A stretch of DNA of 64,000 nt from Halobacillus litoralis (GTDB lineage: Bacteria > Bacillota > Bacilli > Bacillales > Halobacillaceae), in NCBI RefSeq assembly GCF_009856445.1, contig NZ_WMFA01000007.1, positions 1 to 64,000 on the forward strand, in the 5' to 3' direction. The notes under the pieces were generated by a model that was not told the origin of the DNA, made no database searches, and saw only the letters and a program-made list of their open reading frames with translations. A program made the position numbers and the translations under genes. Shown here piece by piece: positions 9,706 to 17,243 of the stretch (its first letter is position 1; each line of letters starts with the position of its first letter).

Positions 9706-10482
9706 TTATTTCGGTGGTGCAGGAGGCAGCTGGCGCTTGTGGGCGGAACGTTTATGCATCGCTTCGATGATATTACGATCTTCTTCAGGAATTTCCTCAC
9801 CCTTCAAGTGGCGATCGATCATATCATAACTTGTGCCCATTTCGTTCTCATCTGTCTGGCCTTCCCACAACCCTGCACTCGGTTGTTTATGGATGACTTC
9901 ATCCGGTACACCTAAATATTCAGCCATTTCCCGCACTTCACCTTTAGTAAGGTTTGCGATTGGTACCAGATCAACGCCTCCATCTCCAAACTTCGTGAAG
10001 TAACCTGTGTACCATTCTGCTGCATTATCTGTTCCGACAACTAAGTATTTATGATTAGTGGCGATGGTATAGAGGGTACTCATGCGTAAACGGGCTCTTA
10101 AATTAGCATCGGCTAATTTTTCCTGTTCTTCATTGAAAGATCCAGCATCGTTCAATTGCTGTTTAATGGTTGAGAACATAACCTTATGTGTTTCCGTCAA
10201 ATCAACTGTCATAACCGGTAAGTCACACGCTTCCACAACACTCTTTGCATGGATTTGGTCATCGGATTGACTTTTACAAGGCATGATGACTCCCAGGGAG
10301 CGATCAGGGAATGCTTTCTTAATAAGATTAGCTACGACAGCGGAATCGATTCCACCACTGACTCCAACGACTAATCCTTCCACTTTTGCTTCTTTCACTT
10401 GTTCCTGAAGCCAGGACACGATTTTTTCAACTTTTTGTTCCACCGGATTGTTCATCCTTTCACACATATGATATCTAATCAT
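9706..10482 (-). CDS. nadE: NH3-dependent NAD(+) synthetase
   Basis: NadE amidates deamido-NAD to NAD using ATP and ammonia. The 258-residue protein has the ATP-pyrophosphatase P-loop GVSGGIDSAVV near residue 40, the ammonia-site region LRARLRMSTLY near 130, and VGTDNAAEWYTGYFTKFGDGGVD near 152 with the PSAGLWEGQTDE loop near 202. No glutaminase domain is present, so it uses free ammonia. The listed start overlaps the upstream kinase gene's stop codon (ATGA). An internal ATG giving MNNPVEQ lacks a well-spaced ribosome-binding site. B. subtilis has nadB, nadC and nadA near this position; here only nadE is present. Confidence 0.93.
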   Translation of the reverse strand: MIRYHMCERMNNPVEQKVEKIVSWLQEQVKEAKVEGLVVGVSGGIDSAVVANLIKKAFPDRSLGVIMPCKSQSDDQIHAKSVVEACDLPVMTVDLTETHKVMFSTIKQQLNDAGSFNEEQEKLADANLRARLRMSTLYTIATNHKYLVVGTDNAAEWYTGYFTKFGDGGVDLVPIANLTKGEVREMAEYLGVPDEVIHKQPSAGLWEGQTDENEMGTSYDMIDRHLKGEEIPEEDRNIIEAMHKRSAHKRQLPPAPPK

Positions 10483-11438
10483 AGCATATGCTCAGCATAT
10501 CGGACAAACTTCTTCCGGTTTTCCCATGCTTTTTCCAACTTTCTCATATGTCGGGTCATTGATGCTTCTTCCCTTAAGCTAAGCCGATATCCATAAAGCC
10601 ACTCCCTCAAAAGATCAGCGGGGACGAGGACTCCTTTCCACCAGATGTCCTTATCTGAAACGTGAGGAAAATATGGCAGCAAAGTAGATTTCCTAAGTTC
10701 CACGTATGGTAAAAAACGTTGAGCTAGTTGAATGTGGTCATATAGACGAGGCCCGGTATGCAAAAGATCAAAATCAATCATTTTTATATTCTTATCCGTG
10801 CCTACAATGAAATTATGATGAGCCACATCTCCATGCAGCCATTCGTGTCGGTCCCAGGCTTTCTCCTCCACCTCTCCCCAGGGATGATCAGTAAAGTCTT
10901 CTAACCGTTTGCTCATGCAAGCGTGGAGTTCCTGAAACATTTCCCGCTTCCGTAACTCAGTGAATAAATCTTTCGTTTCTTCAAATTGTTCTAAGCGCCT
11001 TTCCCATTTGACATATAAAGGGTCCTTAGGAATGGATAATACACCAATACCTTTCGTCGTTCGATGAAAATGGTGCAGAATACGTACCGCTTGTTTTCGA
11101 TCCTTATGCCGGTTGAAATCTGCGTGCCTTCCTTCCACTCGTTCAAATAAAGCCCAATCACAACCAAGTTTACTGATCGTATAGACACGATCATAAAAAG
11201 AATACGGGCTTGCAGCTATTTTGTAGGCATAGTTCCAGTGTTCAAAAAACTCCACTTGTTTTTCAATCACATGAAACCTCCGATACCCCTTCAAAATAAA
11301 TGGCATGCCTTCATACCTTACTTTGTACACCTTCGGTTTGATGGTCTGTTCATATTCAATGGGAAGCTTTTCCTCTGTTTGCATCCATTGAAAAAGGCGA
11401 TCCGTGTATGAATCGCCCATTCGGTGTTCAGCTTTCAT
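10479..11438 (-). CDS. Aminoglycoside-phosphotransferase-fold protein, CotS/YsxE-like (probably spore coat)
   Basis: A 319-residue protein of the APH/choline kinase fold. The catalytic loop HGDVAHHNF lies near residue 204, followed by the metal-binding DFD (IDFDLLHTG near 222), so it looks catalytically competent. The YLRLSL-type C-terminal helices resemble the CotS/YutH/YsxE group of spore coat proteins. Its start overlaps the end of safA by 11 bases and its stop overlaps nadE, so it is translationally embedded between the two. B. subtilis carries ysxE next to spoVID; no such gene is present there in this window, so this could be its relocated counterpart. The substrate is unknown. Confidence 0.7.
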   Translation of the reverse strand: MKAEHRMGDSYTDRLFQWMQTEEKLPIEYEQTIKPKVYKVRYEGMPFILKGYRRFHVIEKQVEFFEHWNYAYKIAASPYSFYDRVYTISKLGCDWALFERVEGRHADFNRHKDRKQAVRILHHFHRTTKGIGVLSIPKDPLYVKWERRLEQFEETKDLFTELRKREMFQELHACMSKRLEDFTDHPWGEVEEKAWDRHEWLHGDVAHHNFIVGTDKNIKMIDFDLLHTGPRLYDHIQLAQRFLPYVELRKSTLLPYFPHVSDKDIWWKGVLVPADLLREWLYGYRLSLREEASMTRHMRKLEKAWENRKKFVRYAEHML

Positions 11439-12495
11439 CTAAATCATCTTCCCTCCAAGGCTGTTGATATCCTTGGCCCATCTGTTGGGGATCCCACTGT
11501 CCCATTTGCTGTGGGTATGGTTGGCCCCACCCTTGCTGAGGCTGACCCCATCCCATGTGAGGTGGCTGCTGACCATAACCCATCGGCTGCTGCATCCCAC
11601 CATATGGTGCCTGCTCCCATGGCTGCTGAGCGCCATATGGAGACGGCCCCCATGGCCCCATCATCGGTCCATATGGCTGCGGTCCTTTTTCTCCTCCGCA
11701 TCCACAGTCCCCACCGGCTTGCACGCCTTGGACCATATCATCGCTTGATTCATCCCCCATCATATGCATAGGCTGATTCATCGGCATTGGTTGTTGGTAC
11801 ATCGGCATATGCATCGGCATCATCACTGGATAAGGAGGGCAGCAATAATAGTCGGTGTGCATCAACTGCGGCTGCATCGGTTGTTGCATTGGCTGTTGCA
11901 TCGGTTGTTGCATCGGCTGTTGCATTGGCTGCATCGGTTGATAATACGGCTGCTGTGGCATTGGAGCTTGTTCCGGAGACTTCATCCCTTTCACATCTTC
12001 CATTTTTTCTCCTTTTACTTCTTCTTTTAGAGCCTCCTTAGGTGATTCTTCTTTCGGCTGCGGCATCGGCATTTGAGGAAGGTGGAAAGTTGTATAATAA
12101 TTTTGCATCTGTTGATCAATGCTCGGCATTGTAATCGGCATATTCATGTTAATGGGCTGCATCGGCTTCATCGGTTTTTCCATGACACCTTTAGGTGCCG
12201 GTTTCTTCTCATCTTCTTTAATTTTCGGAATCGGCTTTGGTGTTGTATCTTTATATGGTGGTTGTGAAGGCATTTCCTTCTTAGGTGCTGGTGCTTGTTG
12301 TTTAGGGGCCTCTTTTTTAGGAGCCTCTTTTTTCACTTGTTTTGTACCTTGAGGGACTTTGATCTTCATACCCGGCATAATCATATCAGGATTGGAAAGC
12401 TGGGTATTCATGGATTTCAACTGTTCAAAGTCGACCCCATATTTCTTGGCAATGTTCCAGAGTGTATCTCCTTTTTGTACAATGTGAATTCTCAC
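11428..12495 (-). CDS. safA: SafA, LysM morphogenetic protein of the inner spore coat
   Basis: SafA directs assembly of the inner spore coat at the cortex-coat boundary. I chose the GTG at 12495, preceded by AAGGGAG at an 8-base spacing, because it gives the family's N-terminus MRIHIVQKGDTLWNIA. The frame is open 25 codons further. A single LysM domain spans residues 2-47, with MNTQLSNPDMIMPGMKIKVP. Then come an alanine/lysine/proline linker (about 50-110) and a long Q/P/M-rich C-terminus. That C-terminus includes a run of QPMQ units (about 185-210) and glycine/tyrosine/proline-rich coat-like sequence. Length 355, close to B. subtilis SafA. A GDCGCGGEKG cysteine cluster sits near residue 260. 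Confidence 0.9.
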   Translation of the reverse strand: MRIHIVQKGDTLWNIAKKYGVDFEQLKSMNTQLSNPDMIMPGMKIKVPQGTKQVKKEAPKKEAPKQQAPAPKKEMPSQPPYKDTTPKPIPKIKEDEKKPAPKGVMEKPMKPMQPINMNMPITMPSIDQQMQNYYTTFHLPQMPMPQPKEESPKEALKEEVKGEKMEDVKGMKSPEQAPMPQQPYYQPMQPMQQPMQQPMQQPMQQPMQPQLMHTDYYCCPPYPVMMPMHMPMYQQPMPMNQPMHMMGDESSDDMVQGVQAGGDCGCGGEKGPQPYGPMMGPWGPSPYGAQQPWEQAPYGGMQQPMGYGQQPPHMGWGQPQQGWGQPYPQQMGQWDPQQMGQGYQQPWREDDLDES

Positions 12496-12621
12496 ATCTG
12501 CAACTCCCTTCCTGTAATTCTGTAAAAACAATAAGGCAATAATAGCTTCATAACACTCTATGCAACACAAGCCAAAACATTGATGAAAAAGCCTATAATA
12601 ATTTGAAGAAAAATATAAACA

Positions 12622-12659
12622 AACCCCTGAATCCCTATTAATAAAGGGGTTCAGGGGTT
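12622..12659 (-). terminator. Terminator downstream of pheA
   Basis: A stem of 15 base pairs (12622-12636 with 12645-12659, core AACCCCTGAA), with one G-U type mismatch and an 8-base loop, just after the pheA stop codon. Confidence 0.8.
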
Positions 12660-12672
12660 ATGAGGGTCAAGC

Positions 12673-13539
12673 TTATTTCACAGGGGCCGGCACATCGATC
12701 TGGTAACTTGGATACGTTCCGAGCACCTTCAGCTGACAACCTAACGCTTCAAGTTCTGCCTGCACACCAGGAAAAAGCACGTGATCGTATGGTTGATCGA
12801 CATCTATTAAGAAAAAGTAGTTGCCGAGGCCGGTTTTCATCGGCCTTGATTCGATTTTAGATAAGTTCATTTTTCTCCACGCAAAGGCTGCGAGTACTTG
12901 ATGGAGGGCTCCTACATAATCTTTAGGCAACGTAACCATAACCGTCGTTTTGTGCTTGGTTACAGGATGATCCTTTACTTTCAAAGTGGTAGGGATCTTC
13001 TGGACGACCGCAAACCTTGTATGGTTATTGTCATAATCATGGATGTCCGTATCCATAAACCTCAGACCGTTTTGCTCTGCTGCTAAATGGTTGGCAATGG
13101 CAGCGACACCCGGGCCTTCACTTGCTACAACTTCAGCCGCTTTTCCTGTCGATGCGGTGTATTCCACTTCAGCGTTCGGGTACTTAGTGTGCAAGTACTG
13201 GTGACACTGGGCAATGGCATGGCTGTGAGAATATACCTTCTTAATTTCCCCATCATGATCAGGATGGACGAGAAGGTGCTGTTTGATGGGGACTGTCAGT
13301 TCTGCAATAATTGATTGGTTGACGTGATGGACAAGATAATCAACCGTCAAGTGTACAGAACCTTCAATCGCATTTTCAATGGGGACAACGGCCGTACTGA
13401 TTTCCCCATCCTCCACAGCATCCAGACAGGCAGGAATGTTCTCGTAGCCCACGAACTCTCCACCTTCAAACAAAGCATCCACTGCCATTTTTGTAAACGT
13501 ACCCTTTGGTCCTAAATATCCAATCCGTTGTTCCGTCAT
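12673..13539 (-). CDS. pheA: Prephenate dehydratase
   Basis: PheA converts prephenate to phenylpyruvate in phenylalanine synthesis. Residues 1-180 form the dehydratase domain, with the N-terminal IGYLGPKGTFTKMA, the ENAIEGSVHLTVDYL stretch near 55, and the catalytic TRF motif in NNHTRFAVV near 170. Residues 200-280 form an ACT domain with the phenylalanine-binding ESRPMKTGLGNYFF motif, so feedback inhibition by phenylalanine is expected. Length 288. It lies 14 bases after the pheB-type ACT gene and ends at its own terminator. Confidence 0.96.
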   Translation of the reverse strand: MTEQRIGYLGPKGTFTKMAVDALFEGGEFVGYENIPACLDAVEDGEISTAVVPIENAIEGSVHLTVDYLVHHVNQSIIAELTVPIKQHLLVHPDHDGEIKKVYSHSHAIAQCHQYLHTKYPNAEVEYTASTGKAAEVVASEGPGVAAIANHLAAEQNGLRFMDTDIHDYDNNHTRFAVVQKIPTTLKVKDHPVTKHKTTVMVTLPKDYVGALHQVLAAFAWRKMNLSKIESRPMKTGLGNYFFLIDVDQPYDHVLFPGVQAELEALGCQLKVLGTYPSYQIDVPAPVK

Positions 13540-13553
13540 GATTTCCCCTCCAA

Positions 13554-14003
13554 TTAAGCTCCCGTACTTAAGATCTCTACACGATCTACAAAATCTAACT
13601 TGTGCAGTTGCTGCAATAGTTTTTCTATGCTGTCTTCCATTCCGGAAGTATTCAATGAGAGCGTCACATTGGCTTTGCCTTGAAGAGGAATGGTCTGATG
13701 AATCGTCAAAACATTACAACCGGACTTAGCAACCGTCATTAACAAATTCGACAACGTTCCTTTACGATCTTCAAGGTGGAAGAACAACGTAATCATCTGC
13801 TCTTTAACCATCGCTTGAAAAGGAAAAACAGCATCTCTATATTTATAAAAAGCACTGCGGGATAAGCCCACTTGCTGGACTGCTTCGAAAATGGACTCTA
13901 CTTTCCCCCGCTCCAGCAGCTCTTTGGCATCAATGGTCTTCATCATAGCTTCAGGAAGAATGTCGCTACGGACTAAATAAAATTTCTCATTATAATCCGC
14001 CAT
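13554..14003 (-). CDS. pheB: ACT-domain protein PheB
   Basis: A 149-residue protein with a short N-terminal helical region ([19 protein letters not shown]) and a helix-turn-helix-like stretch [16 protein letters not shown] near 43. A C-terminal ACT domain follows (about 70-147, [31 protein letters not shown]). This architecture matches Firmicutes PheB/UPF0735, annotated as a chorismate-mutase-like or regulatory ACT protein; direct activity is unproven. It sits between obg and pheA as in B. subtilis. Confidence 0.9.
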   Translation of the reverse strand: MADYNEKFYLVRSDILPEAMMKTIDAKELLERGKVESIFEAVQQVGLSRSAFYKYRDAVFPFQAMVKEQMITLFFHLEDRKGTLSNLLMTVAKSGCNVLTIHQTIPLQGKANVTLSLNTSGMEDSIEKLLQQLHKLDFVDRVEILSTGA

Positions 14004-14018
14004 GAAAAATCCTCCCCT

Positions 14019-15302
14019 TTAATCGACAAACTCAAATTCATAATCCATCAATCTTACCGTGTCGCCATCTTTCGCCCCGCGTTTTCTGAGCGCTTCATCC
14101 ACACCCATACTCCGCATCTGACGAGCGAAACGGTTGATGGACTGGTCATGAGAGAAGTCCGTTCTTTTAAAGAGGGATTCAATCTTCTCTCCATATAAGA
14201 CATAGGCACCGTCATCATCACGCGTAATCTTAAATGGCGCTTCCTCTTTTTCGAATTTGTAGATGACTCGTTCATCCACTTCCTCGACTTGTTCTTCCTG
14301 CTTCGGAATTTGATCCAGTTTATCTGCTACGGCATACAACAACTCATCCAACCCATCCCGTGTAACTGTAGAGACCGAATAGATCGGAATGTCATCGTTG
14401 CCAAGCTGCTCCTTGAACCGTTCCAGGTTCTCTTTGGAATCAGGAATATCCATTTTATTTGCTACAATGATTTGAGGACGATTTTCCAACCGTTGATCAT
14501 AAGATGATAGTTCATTATTGATCGTTATATAGTCTTCATAAGGATCGCGGCCTTCCATTCCAGACATATCAATGACATGGAGCAGTAATCGTGTACGTTC
14601 TACATGTCGCAGAAATTGATGACCAAGCCCTACCCCTTCATGCGCTCCTTCGATAAGGCCTGGAAGATCGGCCATTACGAAACTACGATGGTCCTGACTT
14701 TCCACTACCCCAAGGTTTGGAGAAAGAGTGGTGAAGTGATAATCCGCAATCTTCGGCTTTGCAGCGGTTACCACCGATAAGAATGTTGATTTACCGACAC
14801 TCGGAAAACCAACTAATCCGACATCTGCTAACAGCTTTAACTCGACGACGACATCGAGTTCTGCACCCGGTTCCCCATTTTCAGCGATTTCAGGCGCCGG
14901 GTTCCTGGCCGTAGCGAAACGAGCATTTCCACGTCCTCCGCGACCACCTTTAGCGATGACCGCTCTTTGTTTATGATCCGTTAAATCAGCGATGACTTTA
15001 TCTGTCTCTGCATCTTTCACCGTTGTCCCAGGAGGAACACTGACAACCAGTGGATCAGCGTTTTTTCCATGCTGCTTCTGATTCATCCCGTTTTCACCTT
15101 TGGCCGCTTTAAAGTGGTGTTGATACCTGAAATCCATCAGCGTGTTGAGACCTTCATCGACTTCAAAAATGACATCACCGCCATTTCCACCATCACCACC
15201 AGCAGGTCCACCTCTTGGTACAAATTTTTCACGACGGTAAGCCACAAGACCATTTCCACCGTCTCCACCTTTTACAAATACTTTCACCTGATCGACAAAC
15301 AT
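14019..15302 (-). CDS. obg: Ribosome-assembly GTPase Obg (CgtA)
   Basis: Obg is an essential GTPase involved in 50S maturation, the stress response and, in Bacillus, sporulation initiation. Three domains are visible in the 427 residues. The glycine-rich Obg fold spans about 2-157 ([18 protein letters not shown], repeated GG stretches). The G domain has GFPSVGKST (G1, near 165), DLPGLIEGA (G3) and NKMDIPDS (G4). The C-terminal OCT domain is at about 350-427 ([19 protein letters not shown]). It lies next to spo0B, the same pairing known from B. subtilis. Confidence 0.97.
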   Translation of the reverse strand: MFVDQVKVFVKGGDGGNGLVAYRREKFVPRGGPAGGDGGNGGDVIFEVDEGLNTLMDFRYQHHFKAAKGENGMNQKQHGKNADPLVVSVPPGTTVKDAETDKVIADLTDHKQRAVIAKGGRGGRGNARFATARNPAPEIAENGEPGAELDVVVELKLLADVGLVGFPSVGKSTFLSVVTAAKPKIADYHFTTLSPNLGVVESQDHRSFVMADLPGLIEGAHEGVGLGHQFLRHVERTRLLLHVIDMSGMEGRDPYEDYITINNELSSYDQRLENRPQIIVANKMDIPDSKENLERFKEQLGNDDIPIYSVSTVTRDGLDELLYAVADKLDQIPKQEEQVEEVDERVIYKFEKEEAPFKITRDDDGAYVLYGEKIESLFKRTDFSHDQSINRFARQMRSMGVDEALRKRGAKDGDTVRLMDYEFEFVD

Positions 15303-15316
15303 GTCTATTCACCTCT

Positions 15317-15832
15317 TCATTCTATTGTCATTTCAATAGAAAGTTCTTTACTGTCAAAAATCGTGGCAATAAATCCTTCTTTATTCAGCGTCTCTTTCAA
15401 ACGTTCCGGTTTATGAAATAGCCCTTCCCATTCCCAGCTCAATCCAAGCGTATCCTGCCCACCTACATAGATGGTACATGTACCTTCATAAAGTTCTTCA
15501 TTTCCAATATGTCCATCCATGATTTCAATCATCCGTTTTCCATAAGCGAACAATGTATGATCATGACGGGATAAATCAACTTCTCCCCTTATGAAATACC
15601 GTAGCCGGTAAGTCTTATGTACCCAATTAAAAGAAAGCAGCCATAAAGAAAAATGTAGAGAATGACTATTCAATAATTTCCGTTCTTCTTCTGCCTCTTC
15701 TTTTATTTCTTCCATTTGTGACAGCAAGCGATCCTGCTTTCCAAGGGTAGCGTAACCTTGAAGCAATTGAATTTGATTCATCCAGTCATGACGCTTATGC
15801 CTGAGCAGCTCAATGATTTCTTTTTCTTCCAT
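15317..15832 (-). CDS. spo0B: Spo0B, sporulation phosphorelay phosphotransferase
   Basis: Spo0B relays phosphate from Spo0F to Spo0A at the start of sporulation. I chose the ATG at 15832, preceded by GAGGGAG, which gives MEEKEIIELLRHKRHDWMN; the frame is open 18 codons further upstream. The phosphoacceptor histidine is His15 in RHDWMNQIQLLQGY, matching His30 of the B. subtilis protein. A helical hairpin (about 8-60) for dimerisation precedes a degenerate kinase-like C-terminal domain. The 171-residue length is slightly short of B. subtilis Spo0B (192). It lies 14 bases upstream of obg. Confidence 0.9.
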   Translation of the reverse strand: MEEKEIIELLRHKRHDWMNQIQLLQGYATLGKQDRLLSQMEEIKEEAEEERKLLNSHSLHFSLWLLSFNWVHKTYRLRYFIRGEVDLSRHDHTLFAYGKRMIEIMDGHIGNEELYEGTCTIYVGGQDTLGLSWEWEGLFHKPERLKETLNKEGFIATIFDSKELSIEMTIE

Positions 15833-15931
15833 CGTTTCAGCTCCCTCGTTCAACCCATAGTAATAAAAAGTATAGCAAAAATTCAAGGAAACAAAAAATT
15901 TAAAACATAAGATCAGTTTCGAGGATTTCGC

Positions 15932-16087
15932 GTGATAGGATTAGTGACTGAAAAAATACTGGAAATGATCTTTATAAGTTTTCCGTTCCTATTAGGAATC
16001 ATTGCTCTCATGCCAAAACGGAATCCAGACGGGCTGCTTGGACGCGTTCCTGAGAAAAGCGACTCATTACTCTCAATTATTTGCTAA
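15932..16087 (+). CDS. Candidate 51-residue single-pass membrane protein (small ORF)
   Basis: A short open frame starting with GTG at 15932, preceded by GAGGA at a 6-base spacing. It ends at TAA (16085-16087), 20 bases before a terminator hairpin that works in its direction. The translation has one hydrophobic helix (about residues 8-27, ILEMIFISFPFLLGIIALM) followed by a basic, polar tail (PKRNPDGLLGRVPEKS). I do not recognise it. Support comes from start, ribosome-binding site, coherent membrane topology and terminator; against it are its size, plus-strand position among minus-strand genes and lack of any homologue I can name. The whole 15833-16165 gap between spo0B and rpmA otherwise holds only the terminator. 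Confidence 0.35.
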   Translation: MIGLVTEKILEMIFISFPFLLGIIALMPKRNPDGLLGRVPEKSDSLLSIIC

Positions 16088-16106
16088 ACAGCAAATAAAG
16101 GATATA

Positions 16107-16148
16107 AAAAAAGCCGCGCTTATGCGAAAAGCAAAGCGCGGCTTTTTT
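16107..16148. terminator. Terminator of the rplU-prp-rpmA operon (bidirectional)
   Basis: A perfect 15-base-pair stem (16107-16121 with 16134-16148, core GCCGCGCTT) flanked by A and T runs, so it can act in both directions. Confidence 0.88.
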
Positions 16149-16165
16149 GCTGATGGACTATTCGC

Positions 16166-16456
16166 TTACGCTTCCTGTGCTACAGGATAAACGCTGACTT
16201 TTTTACGGTTACGTCCGTAACGCTCGAATTTAACAACACCATCCACTTTCGCGAACAATGTGTCGTCTCCACCACGGCCAACGTTCGCACCAGGGTACAC
16301 CTTTGTACCGCGTTGACGGTAAAGGATGGAACCAGCAGTTGCTTGTTGTCCGTCTGCACGTTTAGCTCCAAGACGTTTGGACTCAGAGTCACGACCGTTT
16401 TTTGTACTACCTACACCCTTCTTCTGGGCGAAAAACTGCAAATCAAGACGTAGCAT
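16166..16456 (-). CDS. rpmA: Ribosomal protein L27 with cleavable N-terminal extension
   Basis: L27 reaches into the peptidyl-transferase centre of the 50S subunit. This 96-residue form begins [10 protein letters not shown] followed by [20 protein letters not shown]. The first nine residues are the Firmicutes-specific extension that must be removed after FF-A by the cysteine protease Prp, established in Staphylococcus aureus. The protease gene lies directly upstream, 14 bases away. The rest matches L27 throughout, ending [12 protein letters not shown]. Confidence 0.97.
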   Translation of the reverse strand: MLRLDLQFFAQKKGVGSTKNGRDSESKRLGAKRADGQQATAGSILYRQRGTKVYPGANVGRGGDDTLFAKVDGVVKFERYGRNRKKVSVYPVAQEA

Positions 16457-16470
16457 GAGTCTTCACCTCC

Positions 16471-16800
16471 TTATCGTTGGGATATTTTCATATATTGATC
16501 GTATTCTTGTTCAATCGTTTCCAAGGACACCTGCATGCCTTCCAATAAGGTTTGAGCTTTGACATGAATGGATTCATCCAAATCTTCAGGAAGAGTGATT
16601 TTTAAATAACCACCTTCACCACCTTGTTCGACATCAGGTTCGAATCCACAAAGGCTGATTACAGCATTGACAGCACCGAACGAAACAGCCGATACGGCAG
16701 CGCAGACGAGATCATGACCATAAGGTCCACTTTCTGCATGTCCGGATATTTCAAAGCCTGTAATTTCTCCTTGCGAGCGAAACATCGATACTTGTATCAT
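16471..16800 (-). CDS. prp: Ribosomal-processing cysteine protease Prp
   Basis: Prp removes the N-terminal extension of L27. The 109-residue protein has the catalytic histidine in EISGHAESGPYGHD (His21) and the catalytic cysteine in LVCAAVSAVSFG (Cys33), the spacing expected for the family (older name YsxB, DUF464). It lies between rplU and rpmA, so enzyme and substrate are co-transcribed. Confidence 0.95.
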   Translation of the reverse strand: MIQVSMFRSQGEITGFEISGHAESGPYGHDLVCAAVSAVSFGAVNAVISLCGFEPDVEQGGEGGYLKITLPEDLDESIHVKAQTLLEGMQVSLETIEQEYDQYMKISQR

Positions 16801-16812
16801 CCGATACGAACC

Positions 16813-17121
16813 TTACGCGTTGATTTCTTCAACGACAAGTTTCGTGTACGGCTGACGATGACCTTGTTTGCGCTTGTAGTTCTTTTTAGGCTTGTATTTG
16901 AAGACAGTCAATTTCTTCTGAAGACCTTGTTTTTCAACTTTAGCTGTTACAGAAGCACCATCAACGTAAGGAGCACCAACTTTTGTGTTGCCTCCACCTA
17001 CGAAAAGAACTTTGTCAAAAGTGATAGACTCACCAGCTTCTACGTCCATTTTTTCAACATAGATCTCCTGGCCTTTTTCTACTTTTACCTGCTTACCACC
17101 AGTTTCAATAATTGCGTACAT
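16813..17121 (-). CDS. rplU: Ribosomal protein L21
   Basis: L21 is a 50S protein contacting 23S rRNA. The 102 residues follow the family from [18 protein letters not shown] through [19 protein letters not shown] to [20 protein letters not shown]. It is the first gene of the rplU-prp-rpmA operon and is preceded by an RNA leader at 17122-17235 that is likely used for autogenous control. Confidence 0.97.
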   Translation of the reverse strand: MYAIIETGGKQVKVEKGQEIYVEKMDVEAGESITFDKVLFVGGGNTKVGAPYVDGASVTAKVEKQGLQKKLTVFKYKPKKNYKRKQGHRQPYTKLVVEEINA

Positions 17122-17235
17122 ACTTGCACCTCCTCAATATACTCAGACTCGCCATTCAGGTACCGGAAATCGGTTTTAAAACCTGTTCTGTGCGGTTGTA
17201 GCAACGGAGTGCTACTAGAATAACAAAACAATGTT
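17122..17235 (-). promoter_or_regulatory. L21 leader, autoregulatory RNA element upstream of rplU
   Basis: The 110-base stretch upstream of rplU contains, on the minus strand, paired segments (GTAGCACTCC with GTTGCTAC; CGATTTCCGGTACC) and the closing ACCTGAATGGCGAGTCTGAG before GAGGAGGTGCAA. This is the position and style of the Rfam L21_leader of low-GC Gram-positives, where L21 is thought to bind its own leader. The assignment rests on position and memory of the consensus; a covariance search against RF00559 would settle it. Confidence 0.65.
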
Positions 17236-17243
17236 ACCACAGA

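Noticed and set aside
11439-12352. Many overlapping open frames on both strands over safA
   Set aside because: They are shadows of the repetitive Q/P/M-rich safA sequence. The safA frame has the LysM domain and a good ribosome-binding site.
12496-12672. Sigma-E-type promoter before safA
   Set aside because: CATAGAGT before safA resembles a sigma-E -10 but no matching -35 lies at the right distance, so I do not call it.
15911-16080. Degenerate fourth copy of the dispersed repeat
   Set aside because: CAGTTTCGAGGA and a GGACGCGTTCCTG stretch recall the repeat, but the central conserved blocks are missing.
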